Assembly (NCBI RefSeq): GCF_014529535.1
Contig: NW_023503501.1
Location: 496,001 to 560,000 of the forward strand
Reading direction: 5' to 3'
DNA length: 64,000 nt
Source: Bradysia coprophila
Taxonomy: Eukaryota; Arthropoda; Insecta; Diptera; Sciaridae
Shown: piece by piece, positions 32,801-44,767 of the stretch
How the letters are laid out: each line of letters starts with the position of its first letter
How positions within the stretch are numbered: position 1 is the stretch's first letter
Notes under the pieces: generated by a model
Told to the model about the DNA's origin: nothing
What the model saw: only the letters and a program-made list of their open reading frames with translations
The model's database searches: none
Position numbers and translations under genes: made by a program

Positions 32801-35800
32801 CTTGACGAAAAATTAAGTGGGGTTACGTTGACAAGTACCGTATAATGAAAATGATCTATTCATCTGTTTTCCCACATAATTCACTTATTATACGGAGAGA
32901 ATGTTTGTTTACTACTAATGTCCGAGCACGGATCGCATGATAAAGTTTTTCGTTTTCATTCCGTTTTGCCTCCGTTTCCGCAGAAAAATAGAACACGATT
33001 AAGTTACGCAGTTTTCTCTCAAAAATTCATTTTCTGCACCGGACAACTGAAATACGACATATTTTGCCATGATTTTTTTTAATGAAATGTCAGGTTTTCC
33101 CAATATATCGCGCGGGAAAAAATTCATTTCTTTACGATTTATCGTGTGAGAACGGTTTTGAATGAATTTTACGGTTTTGAATGAATTTTTCCATGACTAT
33201 TCGATTAAACAAATTTAATATGGTGAATGTGAAGGGTGTAAATTTTCAAGTAAATTGATGTGTATTGTCTATTTCGAACGAAGTGAGGGCATAGTAACAT
33301 GCGAAAATGTCTAAAATCAATCATGCAAAACAGATACTCAAAAAAATTCATGTAAGAGGTCGAAAACCCGAGAAAAATATCAAAACTCGCTCATTTTCAG
33401 TCCGACAAATGAAAAACGTTGTTTGTACCTCGACAAGAAGATGATTTTTTTCATAGTTGCATATGAAACCCTTCATTTTGTCACTAAGAAACGTGAAAAA
33501 CGTTGTTTTCGCCTTGGAGCGGAATAGGTGAGTCAAAATCGAGCGAATTACAGTTTTTTGATCTCGTTCTTGTTGGAATTGCCTATTATCTCCACTTGGT
33601 AAACAAATAACTATTCTAAGTGGAGACGTTTCAAGATTTATGCAACCAGCTGTTTCGTCTGTAATTTGTTGTTATTTTTTGATTGTAGTCAGATTCTTTT
33701 CTTGCATTCTTTAATGAACATTGTTAAAACAAATTGTATAGCAACATTCACTGAAGCTACTTTCCATTTGTTGATAAAATTGATTGAAAATTCTATTTTT
33801 ACAAAATATAGCTCTTTTGTTTGCAAAACTATTACGAAACACAAATTAATTCGTCATTCATCTTGTGTCTATATTAAAACTGTCCTGTCTATTTACAGAA
33901 TAATGGATCGATACTTCATTCACAAAAAAAAATCGTTTCTTTTCACGAGAGTGCTATAAAATTTTAATTTCATTTTAATTACGTCACACCATGCGAGAAT
34001 CATTGAAAATGTTTCGGACGAATCACGTTCTTAATTCTGTGTATCTACCTCCATCTCCGAATAAATTTTTATCATTTTTGTAACGGATAGTGAATAAATT
34101 GCAACAAAAGCCTGTAATCAAACTAATTAGTAAATTATTATACGCCAGCGTGTGGTTCATGTGTTGAAGTTAATTCTTTCTGATTCTTTTCGCTAATTTC
34201 TGATAAAATGTTTTTCCATATTTCTCGCTCAGTTGTTGTTCGACATTCGTGTGAGATACTTGTGTAATATAACTCACAGATTTCATTACAAAAATCTGTT
34301 TATTAAGTGCATATTGTAATGAGTTACAAGAGTATCAGTAAAAGGGTCAAAGCGTTATAAATATAGTCGATAGAGATAGTCGTTTTTGTGACAAGACGAA
34401 TCGTTAAAAAAAATATTTAAAAAAAAAATTAGTAAGAAACAGCAAAGCCAAGGCTTATAGTCTACAAAAAGCTACTATACTGTTTGGGTGAAACAATGAA
34501 GAAAATAAAAACCGAATTAGTTTCCGCGAATTTTTAATACCGATAAGATGTAAATTAGTTCAACAGTAAACACTCACGTGTATTTTGAATAAATACTCAT
34601 CATACGTATTGCCATCGTAAATTAATATTCCGTTTCGAAAAAGTATCAATCTACATTTTTGTGTAAAAGTAATGTAAGATTTGTAGCATAATGAACGTAT
34701 ATCGTTTTTCAAATTCTAATCGGCAAATACACAACGACAAATTGTGTCTCTGGTGTTTTTTTAAAATTCACGATCCACATCGAAATTTAAACGAACTATT
34801 GTAATGGATCCGTTAAGCTGTCCCGTTCCAACAATCGTTATCGACAGACCTCCCGAGGATAACGATCCAATCGATCTGCCATCAATTGATAACAGTGAGA
34901 AGGTAAAATGGTTCTGGTCTTCAGTTCTATTGATTTGTCTTGAAAGAAAATGAGATCGACAACGTAACACATACACCAAGTAATTAGACAAACAAAATAA
35001 AAGCGAAAACAATTTCCATTTCAGAAAAGCAACGGTGTCAGCATAAGTGATGTTAACGAAATCGTCAGCATTGAGGATGAGAGCTCAGAAACCGAAAGTG
35101 ATGATGATGTTCCAAAGTACAGGTACGTAACACTTATACTTGTGTTAATAAATATTGAGACAAATGTGTAAACTCGCAAAATGGGATTAAGGATACCGTG
35201 GTAACGTCAAGGCATAACTAATCTGAAATTCAGGTCACAAACCGCATTAAACTTTTTAAATGATTTACCTACGCACAACACTACAAAAACCAGTTTACTC
35301 CAATAAGTTTCAGCTAAACTGGTGTACAATGTTTTACAGATGAGTAAGATTCTTGTGACAAGAATTACTACGTCTTTTTATAAATCGGGTTTTCCCATCA
35401 ATGAAATGTTTTCGAGTAACTCAATTAATTTACGATTAAGAGTTTACATTCACGGCGCGACCAGACAGAACAAAACATCGTTATACTCATCACACTTGTG
35501 TAATGTTACACCGCTGTAAAATCTTCATCATATGAACGCAATTTGAATATATTCACATTTCGGGTGTCGAATGCTCTGCGAGTGTTTTTTCATCTTATTA
35601 TTATATCTACCTACATCATAACGATCATAACATATCAGACGAAAGAAGAGAATTTTCTGTACAATATTTCCTTGGTGTTGATTCGAACAATTTGTTGCAA
35701 ATTGAAGAGAGACAGTTTTTCTGATTGTTTAGATAGCTGGAACGATTCAAATTCGTTCAGTCTGGATTAGTCAGTATGTCTATACCTAAAGCGTAACAAT

Positions 35801-38800
35801 AACACGGTGGAAGTGGATTGACAAATCAGTTTTCCGGTAAATAGTTCTATCAAACGTTCTAAAGTAATTCGACTGAACTAAGGTCTGGCAGGGACTATGT
35901 AGTTAGAGACTCTAGTAATGATAGAAAAATAAATGTGAATTTTGAGAGTAATTACGCGGGAAAATTCTAGCCTTAATTGTAATGTGAATTTTAATTTGAA
36001 TTTCCATTTATTTTTGCGACCACCAACTTACGTGATTGAAAAGTGACTCCGTTCTAGGAATGTGATATTCTCATAAGACTCACAACTGCACAAGTAATTA
36101 TTCATACAAAAAACACGAAAAGAAAATTTTGCTTGACATCGTTCAATTAGTGGCTTATCGGTGTTTTACCAGAGTCTTAATAGAGTAAAGGAAGTTATAT
36201 CACAATAAATCACACGACATTCTAATGTTTTATATGCTTACACAAACCAAAACGACTTGCACTCTCTGTGTATACGTGTAACGAAGATTTAATTCAATCA
36301 TTCATAATAATCAACTCATCAACTCAGCTGTTGTAAATTCACTCGGAACATGTTTTGTTAACGTCTCGAGCAGAATAATGTACAGAAAAGAGTTATATCG
36401 TCGTCGCGGTTAGACAATACTTAATAGATAATCAAAATGTGTTTCAAAAAATGATTTTATTCCTTTAGTACTTGATCGAGATTGATAATCACTTTGTCTC
36501 GCTATGGCGAGGTCGGGTTAGGTCCCTTTACTGTTTTTTTTTTCTGCATACACGGTTGAAGCTATCGTTTTTCAAGAACGGTTATTCCCTTGACTGTAAG
36601 TCATGGGTTTTACGAAAACAAATACACCGTACATAACACGTTCACTATGATTAAAAATGTATTGAAATGTGATGAAAAAACGTTAAATGTTAAAATTTTG
36701 TGCCCTTTGTTAACACGATAACTTGAGTAAATCTCAACCGATTTTCAAAAACTCTTTTTAATTCGACGAAGCATTGAAATCCTCAGATCAAATTCGAAAA
36801 TGGGCGGTATCGGTCCAACTATCTGGTAGAAGTTCTCGAAAGAAGCTTTTTCTGCTCTTTGTTAACACCGTAACTGGAGCAAAGTTCAACCGATTTTCAA
36901 AAACTTTTTTTTATTTGATTAAGTGTTGAAATCCTCAGGTCAAGTTCGAAAATGGATGGTATCGGTTCAACCATCTGGGAGTAGTTCTCAGAAAAAGCCT
37001 TTTCTGCTCTTTGACATGTTGAAGTTAATTGCAGCTTGTCAAATTTCGGCACCCTGGACTTTACTTAAATCGTCGAGGAATGCCTCCAAATAAATTTCTA
37101 AAAATCCAAAACGGAATTCTAGATTTTTAGAAATTTATTTGGAGGCATTCCTTGACGATTTAAGTAAAGTCCAGGGTGCCGAAAGTTGACAAGCCGCAAT
37201 TAACTTCAACGTCCCCAGTTACAGTGTTCTGAACCGATTTAAAGAAAAATGTTTGATAAAGCACAGAATTCCTGAGGTTAGGTTTCAAGATACATTATAT
37301 TGGTCTAACGATGTAGCTGCTGTTGCTAAACGAATTTTTTGATCTATTTCAATAAGTCTTTCTTGTTGTTTTATTTTGTCTTGTTAACAAAAGCGAATAA
37401 ACCACAAAAAATTAACGAGTGTGAAGTTTGCGGCCAGAGCGAAGCGAGGGCCGCAATTCACACGAGTTTAAATTTTATTGAAGGCGTTCATCATTTTATA
37501 GACAATAACGGTCTAATATGAGCATAAAACCAGGCCAGTAACAGAAAATGAAGTTGTGAATCAAAAATTAGTATCGTTTTACAACGTCTCAAGACTTTAC
37601 AAAGATTTTCAGTAAAACAAAACAGAATTAAATTATTAATGAGAGATTTAGACCGGTAATAAATCATTACCAATACAACATCTATTAAGAAGTTCAGGTT
37701 CAGACAGTCAAGGGATCTGACCCACCCAACAGGTGGGACCTAGTTTGTTTACCAAGGGGAGAAAATAGGAAATTCCAATAAGAGCGAGTTGTAATTTCCT
37801 ATTTCCACCCGAGGTGAACACATAGTTTTTCATCCGTGCGAAGCGTGAATAGCTGTTTTTATCCACGAAACAACACATCAATAATTTGTTTCACCATTTT
37901 CCAAAATCAAAACAAAGTTGCAAAGAGAAAAAAAAAACTCTTGTTCTGGTTTACCCTATGGGAAAAACAATAACACATTTCTCACCTGACCTGTCATTAG
38001 AGAGAGCATCAACAAATCTCCATCTTCTCACCGCATTCGAAGGGAGAAAATAAGGATATTCACACCACACGGATAAAATAGTAATTTTCATGTGACGGGC
38101 CGAAAACGGGGAACAGTGTTTCAAAAATCCGAAAAAACGGCGTGAGTAAAATCTCAGTGAAAAATCAACCGTTTTTCGTGATTCTTTGGGTAAGGAATAG
38201 ATGGGAGTATAAGATAGAGTACAAGAAAGTCCTATACCCCTCACGTCACAGCGCTGGCACTGGCCCAAAGTCAAAAAGTATTTCTAAAACACAAAACCCA
38301 TCCACATTTGTTAGACCGTCCATTTTATCGTGTTTAGTATTAATCGAAAGGTAATATCAGTAGCTTTCAAACGAGCCCCGTCTTCCTATGCTTCGACTTT
38401 CCTGTGGACTTTTATGGCCGTTAAAAGTTAGTGATTTTACATCCGAAAATTCTGCTTTAAGTCCAGTTGAAGTGACAAATATCGTCAAATTTGATGTCAT
38501 TCGAAAGCTACTAAAAATACGCTTATAACTGAATAAGCCAAAGGGGCGTAGCAACTGTTCCAAATACTGCATGTGTGCATGGGCACCTGAAGCATATTTC
38601 CAACCTTAGAAACAACAACGATCTCTTGGAAGCACGCACAACTTCTAATTTTCGTGTTTTTGACTTTTCTTTTCAAGATCATACTTACGAACCAAACGTC
38701 GGCTATCTGTTTCACCACTTGCCGTACTCCGTTTACACAACACCCGGAAAGAAATGATTGCCAACGAATTCGATCGTTCGGGTGGCGTCAGCAACCAAAA

Positions 38801-41201
38801 CTCCATTACCAGTGTTAACTCGGTTGCCAGCCTGTTGAAAGAGAAAATTCAGGTAAGGCGAATGCTATGAAATTGTTAACACCGTTCAGTAGACAAAGTT
38901 TCACATAACCAATCGTACCGTAGACATTTCCTTCGATGATGAGACGGAAGAAAAAGGTTACCAGTGACTTCAAAATTAAAACGTTTATCACAATTCTATT
39001 CCTGATTATTGTCTTCCTAGTCGGTTACGCTTATATTATGTATCATCAGAAAGTACTGACCCGATTGTACTTCGACACAGTGAAATTCGGAAAAGATGAT
39101 CGAAGTATTCACCTCCACAACCAACGCGGTCAGGAGATATTTAAGGGAATGTTGGGTATGTATAACAACAACAGCGAAACCTTCAATTTGCATATTTAGT
39201 AAATATGTTGAACTCGATTAGGTAGGAACATAAACGAAGTTAAGCCATTCCGTTGCTTGGATGAGAATTTAAGAGATGATGGAAGTATATGCTTCGAATG
39301 GGATAAAAATGCTCGGCTGTATTTCAATTACGAAGTAAAAGATGGCATCGAATGTCATGACATCAAATGGGAAGCACTCAGTCAAGATGTCTATCCTCAG
39401 GACTGTTACGACTTACCGGCAAACAAAGGGAATTGGTACGGCGGAGGCATAACAAAGTCAAATGAATTTCCGATTGATCGTGCAAGTTTTGATATGTCGC
39501 CGTTTATAACGGGAGACTCGTACTCGCAGCAATTCGGGAATGCAGTGAAACGATATTTTATCGGTGCGGAAGGTGTGGCTATAAAAATTGCGGATGATGT
39601 TCCTTTACACATTAGTATGAACCACAATAATTCTAGACAATTTTGTATGAAAGCAATGCACGATCAATTTGCATTCGTGAACCGTCTGACACCGAACGGA
39701 ATGCCGTTCTTAAAGTATAAGATTTGTCTTGGGAAAGACATGAGGTCTTTACATCAATTTCTAACTCAACAGAGTTTGTTTGATGGAATGAAACAAGGCG
39801 AACTGAGTATTGTTCATTCAATTATGGAGGAGCCTGTGTGGCAAATTTCCGCCAATGGTGTCGACTACCTAAACACAATGTCAATTTATAACTTCACCGA
39901 GCAAGTAGTAAATTCCGGGTTTCTACGAATCGGGCATGTGTTGATAAATGAATTTTGGCAGAATGAAATCGGGGACTACAAAGTGGACGAAGAGAGATTC
40001 AAAGACTTACAAGAAAAAGTCGACATTCTGCATCGACGAGGTTTTAAGGTCGTATTCACCATTCAGCCGTTTATTAGCACAGATAGCCCCAACTTCGCTG
40101 AGGCCGTTCAAAAGAAATTTCTAATCTACGAGCGGTTGTCAGAGAGAAGTATTCCAGCCCTTACGCGATACAAGAGTTCAGTCAGCGCAGGCGTTCTAGA
40201 CGTTACGAACAACAATGCCGTGCCCTGGCTTTTGGAGAAACTGAAGAAAATCATCGACGATTACAAAATCGATTCATTTTTCATTGATTTCGGAACGGCA
40301 TACAATATGCCTCACTATTACCAGTGCAACAAGAGTTTGGTGAATCCTGACTACTACAAGTCCATTTTCACATCCAGTATTGAAGATCACGTTCCTATTT
40401 TCGGTGTTTCTGGTGCCATATCTTTTCCGAGACCACCAGCATTTCTCAGTCTTCCACCCGTCAATTCGTCATGGGAAGGTCTGCAGAGTGTCATCCCTGC
40501 CGTCATATCATATGGTGTAATTGGTATGTTGATTGAATTTATGGTCGTGTCACATTGGTAATATTTTCGGTAAATAGGTTTTCCATTCATTTTATCTGGA
40601 CCAGTCGGTGGAGATTACAGTCTTCCACAAAATTATCAGAAAATTCCGTCATATCAGTCACTTGCACAGCCACCATTACCCGACAAAGAATTGTTCATTC
40701 GATGGTTTCAATTGGCAACGTTTTTGCCAGCAATGAGATTCTCTCATTTACCATCCGAATACAAGAATGACTTGATGACCGAGGTAGCAAAAGAACTATT
40801 TGGAATTCGTCAGAAAACGGTGATCCCGATTTTGAAAAAATATCTCAGCGAATCGATGAACGAAGGATTACCGCTAGTTCGACCATTGTGGATGTTGGAA
40901 TCTCACGATGCGGCATGCCTGAATGTTTACGACGAATTCTCTGTGGGCGAGGAATTGATTGTGGCGCCAATTGTTCAAAAGGGTCAAACCGTTCGAGAAG
41001 GTAATTGTCAATGGTATAAGAGACAAGAACTCAAACAAGGAGTAACGGTTCGAATTAATTTCAGTTTATCTGCCACAAGGAGTTTGGAAAGACGGCGTCG
41101 ATGGATCGTTGCGGAAAGGGAGCCGTTGGATTCATAATTATCGGGTACCCGAGAATAAAGTCGCTTATTTTGTGAAGATGCCAGACAATACGAGATTTTA
41201 A
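29890..41201 (+). CDS. MYORG-like GH31 glycosidase, type II membrane protein
   Basis: There are eight exons: 29890-30089, 30155-30332, 35025-35122, 38678-38852, 38924-39155, 39222-40523, 40578-41000 and 41065-41201. All are GT/AG and in phase, giving 914 residues. A Ser-rich cytoplasmic tail (1-237) leads to a basic patch and one membrane segment (FITILFLIIVFLVGYAYIMY, about 238-257). The lumenal GH31 domain follows: WYGGGITKSNEFP, NEFWQNEIGDY, SFFIDFGTAYNMP (Asp650, the expected nucleophile), GFPFILSGPVGGDY and a beta-sandwich end, VGEELIVAPIVQKG. Known relatives (MYORG/KIAA1161) are ER/Golgi alpha-galactosidase-like enzymes. The usual acid/base Asp seems to be Asn709 (PPVNSSW). ATTAAA at 41283 is a candidate poly(A) signal. 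The 65 nt first intron (30090-30154) was inferred because skipping it restores one continuous frame. Confidence 0.9.
30529..30645. repeat. Inverted repeat in GH31 intron
   Basis: CCATACAAACAAAACTG and CAGTTTTGTTTGTATG pair, and the outer sequences AAATTTACTTCAG and CTGAAGCAAATTT extend the arms. The centre is ATCATATGATGAAGTATAAG. MITE-like. Confidence 0.55.
31231..31896. mobile_element. hAT-type non-autonomous element, GCTTTAAC duplication
   Basis: The left end is CAGGCCCGTATCTAGG and the right end is CTGGCTACGGCCCTG, which match the CAGGGCCGTAGCCAG class of hAT termini. GCTTTAAC flanks both sides (31223-31230 and 31897-31904). The 666 bp body has no transposase frame. It lies in the large second intron of the GH31 gene. 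Confidence 0.85.
32131..32327. mobile_element. Palindromic MITE in GH31 intron
   Basis: AGGTTTGTTCCAAGTAACTG at the left pairs with GGCCTTGGAACAAACCT at the right, and TTTCATCCACAG pairs with CTGTGGATGAAA further in. The element is about 197 bp with no ORF. Confidence 0.6.
33045..33200. repeat. Dispersed repeat, inverted copy of 6287-6445
   Basis: It shares CGACATATTTTGCCATGATT, a TCAGGTTTTCCC block and GAAAAAATTCATTTCTTTAC with the copy at 6.3-6.4 kb, in reverse orientation. Nearby (33285) is ACGAAGTGAGG, a diverged form of the hairpin motif next to the other copy. Confidence 0.55.
33210..35020. other. GH31 intron, no further gene seen
   Basis: This is the remainder of the long intron between exons 2 and 3. 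Short frames only, and nothing recognisable. Confidence 0.45.
36700..37330. repeat. Tandem repeat, unit about 150 bp, in GH31 intron
   Basis: Two clear units begin TGCCCTTTGTTAACACGATA (36702) and TCTGCTCTTTGTTAACACCG (36851). Each contains CAACCGATTTTCAAAAACT and a TTGAAATCCTCAG block. A third, diverged unit (ATTCCTGAGGTTAGG, TATTGGTCTAACGATGTAGC) is interrupted by the palindrome at 37018-37210. Confidence 0.75.
37018..37210. mobile_element. Near-perfect palindromic MITE inside the tandem array
   Basis: Left GTTGAAGTTAATTGC and right GCAATTAACTTCAAC begin arms of about 90 bp. They include GGCACCCTGGACTTTACTTA and TAAGTAAAGTCCAGGGTGCC. It sits in the third unit of the 150 bp tandem repeat, so it is younger than the array. 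Confidence 0.75.
37414..37470. repeat. Hairpin with GAGCGAAGCGAG centre
   Basis: AACGAGTGTGAAGTTTGCGG and CCGCAATTCACACGAGTT pair around CCAGAGCGAAGCGAGGG. The centre (37437-37448) is the same 12-mer found at 6222-6233. Short dyad in a GH31 intron. Confidence 0.6.
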
Positions 41202-41282
41202 AACGTTTAGTCGAAATTCGGTAGTGATTCAAATTGCGAGATGGTTAATAATGTGATAAGAATTGTGAAAAATTTTGTCGTT

Positions 41283-41288
41283 ATTAAA
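41283..41288 (+). terminator. Candidate poly(A) signal ATTAAA of the GH31 gene
   Basis: ATTAAA lies 82 bp after the GH31 stop codon on the same strand, followed by a T/G-rich stretch. Confidence 0.4.
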
Positions 41289-41299
41289 AGTTTTCTAAT

Positions 41300-43145
41300 T
41301 CGATTGATCTTGTTGATGCGTCGCTTTTTATTGTCATTCCCTTCTGTCTGTCTCCTGTGATACACAAAAATGCGATAAGAACGTTGAAATCCTCTTCGAT
41401 TTCCGCCAAAAATTTAGCAACTGAAAGCACGGCTTTTGCTTGGAAAGTATATGGCTAATTCTAGCATCTATCCACGTGACTTCTCAAAATTTCACAAAAT
41501 TCAATGAAATTTTACAGAACAACAGAAGACTCCCGATGAAATTCTTGTGAATTTTATAAAATTTCGAGAAGTAATATGGATAGTTGCCATATGTTGAGTT
41601 GAAACTTATAATAGATCCTCTTCATGGACGTTTGAAATGCCACCACCCACGGTTGAACAAAGGTTATCTGGATTTCTGCTTCTTTGAATGCGTAGTATGG
41701 TGTATGTGTGAAGTGTGTGAACTGAACATAGATATGAAGATTGAAGAGCCTCCCAAGTGAGCCACTTACAAACCAACTTCAGACTGGTCTGCACACTGCT
41801 TCATACGAATTTCATAACGGTAGCGAAATTCATACCAGTAATAGATACGCCACACGCCTTCATTTTGTGATAAAAGCAGACTCACAAGTGTGTTGTGGAC
41901 TGTGGAGCAAAGATCTTCGGTATACAATTACAGTTGTCGAAATTCATTACCCGTAGCAAGTTGCTCAAAATGCAAATGAGTTTGCGAGTATCACAAAGTT
42001 ACTTCCGAGCTCCGAAGTAATGGAGTACACGTAGCAGCATTCAATATATATTCTGAATTAGCACCTGTCTAATGCAAAAGTTGATCCATATAGGATGAAA
42101 AGAAGTGAACCGAAAATAGTACACTTTTGTAATGGATCATTTTCGCTATTACAACTAGGTTAACTTTCAGATGGGGCGCGTAAGAAATACCGTAAATGAA
42201 GTTTCAATTTCAACGATATATTTTCAGGATCTATGGAAAAGGTAAGGTGAAGTGTTCTAAGGACGTAGATACCAAAAGATGAGCCAAATTTTTCTTTTCT
42301 ATTTTTCTATTTTTAATCAATGACACTCTTTATTTTGAGCAAAAAATTGTTTTATTGCCTGCCCCATGCGAAAATTGACTATTACACGGCTGTTTACCCC
42401 CTGCGAAAGTGATCCATTACACTAGGGATATTTTGGGTTTATTTCAAGTTGACAGTTCTCCCAAGTAAAATTTGCCTTGCTTTCATTTTATCTTTTTGTT
42501 GAATGAATCGATCGAAAAAGAATGTAAGAAATATCGCTAAAATAACATTTTTTTGATAAAAATATTGATCGATGAACACAGTTATTTCAGAAAAACTTGT
42601 TACGCAAGTAATCTGGTTACAACATACTTTTAGAAGAATTTGCAACACAAAATTGTCGGTCATATTTATTGTAACAATAATTTTGATGTTCCGAAGTAAC
42701 ACTTTATGGCCACACATTTCGTTGTATTTTCCACTTGTAACACTAATTGCTTTTGCTTATAGTACAAACACTACACTTTGTTGCACATTTTTTTGAAAAC
42801 ATCAAAAAGGACTAACAAAATAATTGCACAAACAATGCGTCTTCATCGATACTATAACTGCGAAAAACTATTGAATGTCAACATGTCACCAACGCAATTG
42901 TAACTCCTGTTGCGACAATACTAATGTAACATGAGTGCATTTTTCGGGATCAATTTTTTAGTAGACGTGTAGCGTGTGAGCCGATTTCGTCAGTACATTA
43001 GATTTGTTTGTAAACGTTTTATCGGAAGAACAGATTTATTTTTGTTTTGTTGGTGTTGGTTTATTGAGATACTGAATTTATGTAGAATTTCTGCAGAACA
43101 GCCGCGTAATAGTCAATTTTCGCATGAGCAGGCAATAAACCAGAA
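41300..43145. other. Intergenic DNA with small inverted repeats
   Basis: No gene is supported. 41468-41582 is an imperfect inverted repeat (TATCCACGTGACTTCTCAAAA against a TTTCGAGAAGTAATATGGATA-like arm). 41955-42040 and 42115-42430 carry pieces related to the palindrome at 43.15-43.41 kb (AAGTTGCTCAAAA, GAGTTTGCGAGTATCACAAA). Confidence 0.45.
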
Positions 43146-43146
43146 T

Positions 43147-43412
43147 ACGTTGGATGCTGCGACGTAATTCATTGCTCTCGGACACAATTTTGTAGAACTC
43201 GCAAACTCACTCGTGTTTTTGAGCAACAAGCTTCGGTAACTGTTTTCTCGACAAGTGTAGTTGCATACCTCGCCTTCGGCTCGGATAAGCAAACTCTACA
43301 CTTGCCTCGAAAACAGTTACCGAAGCTTGTTGCTCAAAAACTTACTCGTGAGTTTGCTCGTATCACAAAATTGTGTCCTTGTGTAATGAATTACTTTTGC
43401 AGCATCCAACGT
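43147..43412. mobile_element. 266 bp palindromic element with GCCGAAGGC centre
   Basis: ACGTTGGATGCTGC and GCAGCATCCAACGT form the ends. Arms of about 120 bp include GGACACAATTTTGT and ACAAAATTGTGTCC, and ACAAGCTTCGGTAACTGTTTT and its complement. The centre is CCTCGCCTTCGGCTCGG (43268-43284), which on the other strand is a GCCGAAGGC mini-hairpin. Confidence 0.75.
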
Positions 43413-43879
43413 AATCTACTATTACTGTAGTGTTCAAAACGCTACTGCTTTTCTACTACCTGTAGCTGTAGGAGAGTTTATTCACTTATAAAAAACGGTT
43501 CACTTTTACTTAGTCCGGCGAATGTTTTTTTTATATAATCGGTTTCTCTGTCCATTGTTAAGATATGTCACATTGGATTGCTGTGATTTACGAATGTCTG
43601 AACGACTTAATTATATCATTGAAAATACACCTCACCATATAAATCACTAGATTAATTAGGTTTATGAACAAGATATCATTTTTAGTTTGTCATCTTAATC
43701 ATAAACAATGGCATGAACGGACTTCCAAGCAAAAGTCGACAGTCGTTAAATAGAGTACCTACTATTTTCCAAGAAATCGTTTCTTACAGTTCTTTGACAG
43801 ACTCTTCAGTTGCAGTATCCTATTTAGAGTTTCACTCATGCTTCAAGTACCTTGATGTCGTACATTTAAAGCCTACATT

Positions 43880-44167
43880 AAAAGCTCATCATCCACTTTT
43901 ATTCTTATACTCCATAAACTCCATAAACTGGTTCACGGTAACATCGACTCAACCCTGAGCTCTGCATTCAACTTTAATCGCCCATCTCGAGTCACCCGCG
44001 ACCAGCAAACTTTTTACCTACCGTTCAACAAAAAATCAAACATTCAGCGCAATTCCCCTATGTATAGACTTCAGAGCAACCACAATGAATACTATTCTTC
44101 GATTGACATACTGGAACCGAATTTTTCTGTGTTTAAGAACCGAGTTAAGTCTTTCTATGAGATTTAA
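43880..44167 (+). pseudogene. LINE reverse transcriptase C-terminal remnant
   Basis: The plus-strand frame ends at TAA 44167. It reads HKLVHGNIDSTLSSAFNFN, RPSRVTRDQQTFYLPF, and ends NFSVFKNRVKSFYEI. This matches the tail of CR1/Jockey-group RTs (KLVHGNIDxP...FNFNVPxRxTR...FxLP). The region upstream is shifted and full of stops. It is a decayed 3' fragment that lies before the coiled-coil gene. Confidence 0.6.
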
Positions 44168-44680
44168 AAGTTACAGTTTGATCAATGGATGTAAGAATTT
44201 TTTCTCTTTAATTTTTTATTTTCTTTGATTTTCGCACTAGTCTCCTTTTGAGACTACGAATTTAATGATTTAATAACGACAACTTATATGTAAATTAACG
44301 GTTAATATGTAATTAGGGTAGTGGCCTGTATGGAGAGTCAATGATTTGTCTGGAATCTATTGATTGTTTTTCTAGTTTACAGTATTGTGACTTGCACTCA
44401 AATTTATACTTTTTGAATTCTCTCAATTTTTTGCGTTTACATATTCTCTAATGGTGGCAACACTTAAAATAAAATGGTACATAACCAAAAATGTCTGACA
44501 TTTCTACTACGAATATGTTTGTCATTTCTTAGAATTAGCAGTGCATGTGTTTTGATTTCAAACTTTCCGTTATTGCGAGCAAATTTGTTTAATTGAAATT
44601 GAAAAGGTTGGAAAAGCAAATATTTTAAGAACACACAATTGTACACAATTACAAAATATCTCTTTTAGCAGAGCGAAAGA

Positions 44681-44767
44681 ATGGAGATCGAATATCAAGC
44701 CGATTACACGGGCGCTTTGTTCCGTTTCAATGCCATTTATCAGCAGAAGGAATTCGTCAGATATTGA
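44681..44767 (+). CDS. Overlapping upstream ORF, 28 codons
   Basis: An ATG in good context (AAAGAATGG) opens a 28-codon frame beginning MEIEYQADYTGALFRF. It overlaps the start of the 288-codon frame at 44730 in another register. A TCTCTTTTAG acceptor-like sequence precedes it. It could be a regulatory uORF. Alternatively, a one-base error may separate the true N-terminus from the body of the protein. Confidence 0.3.
   Translation: MEIEYQADYTGALFRFNAIYQQKEFVRY

Noticed and set aside
33666..33959. 97-codon plus-strand frame in the GH31 intron
   Set aside because: AT-rich composition, low complexity, no homology and no poly(A) or splice support.
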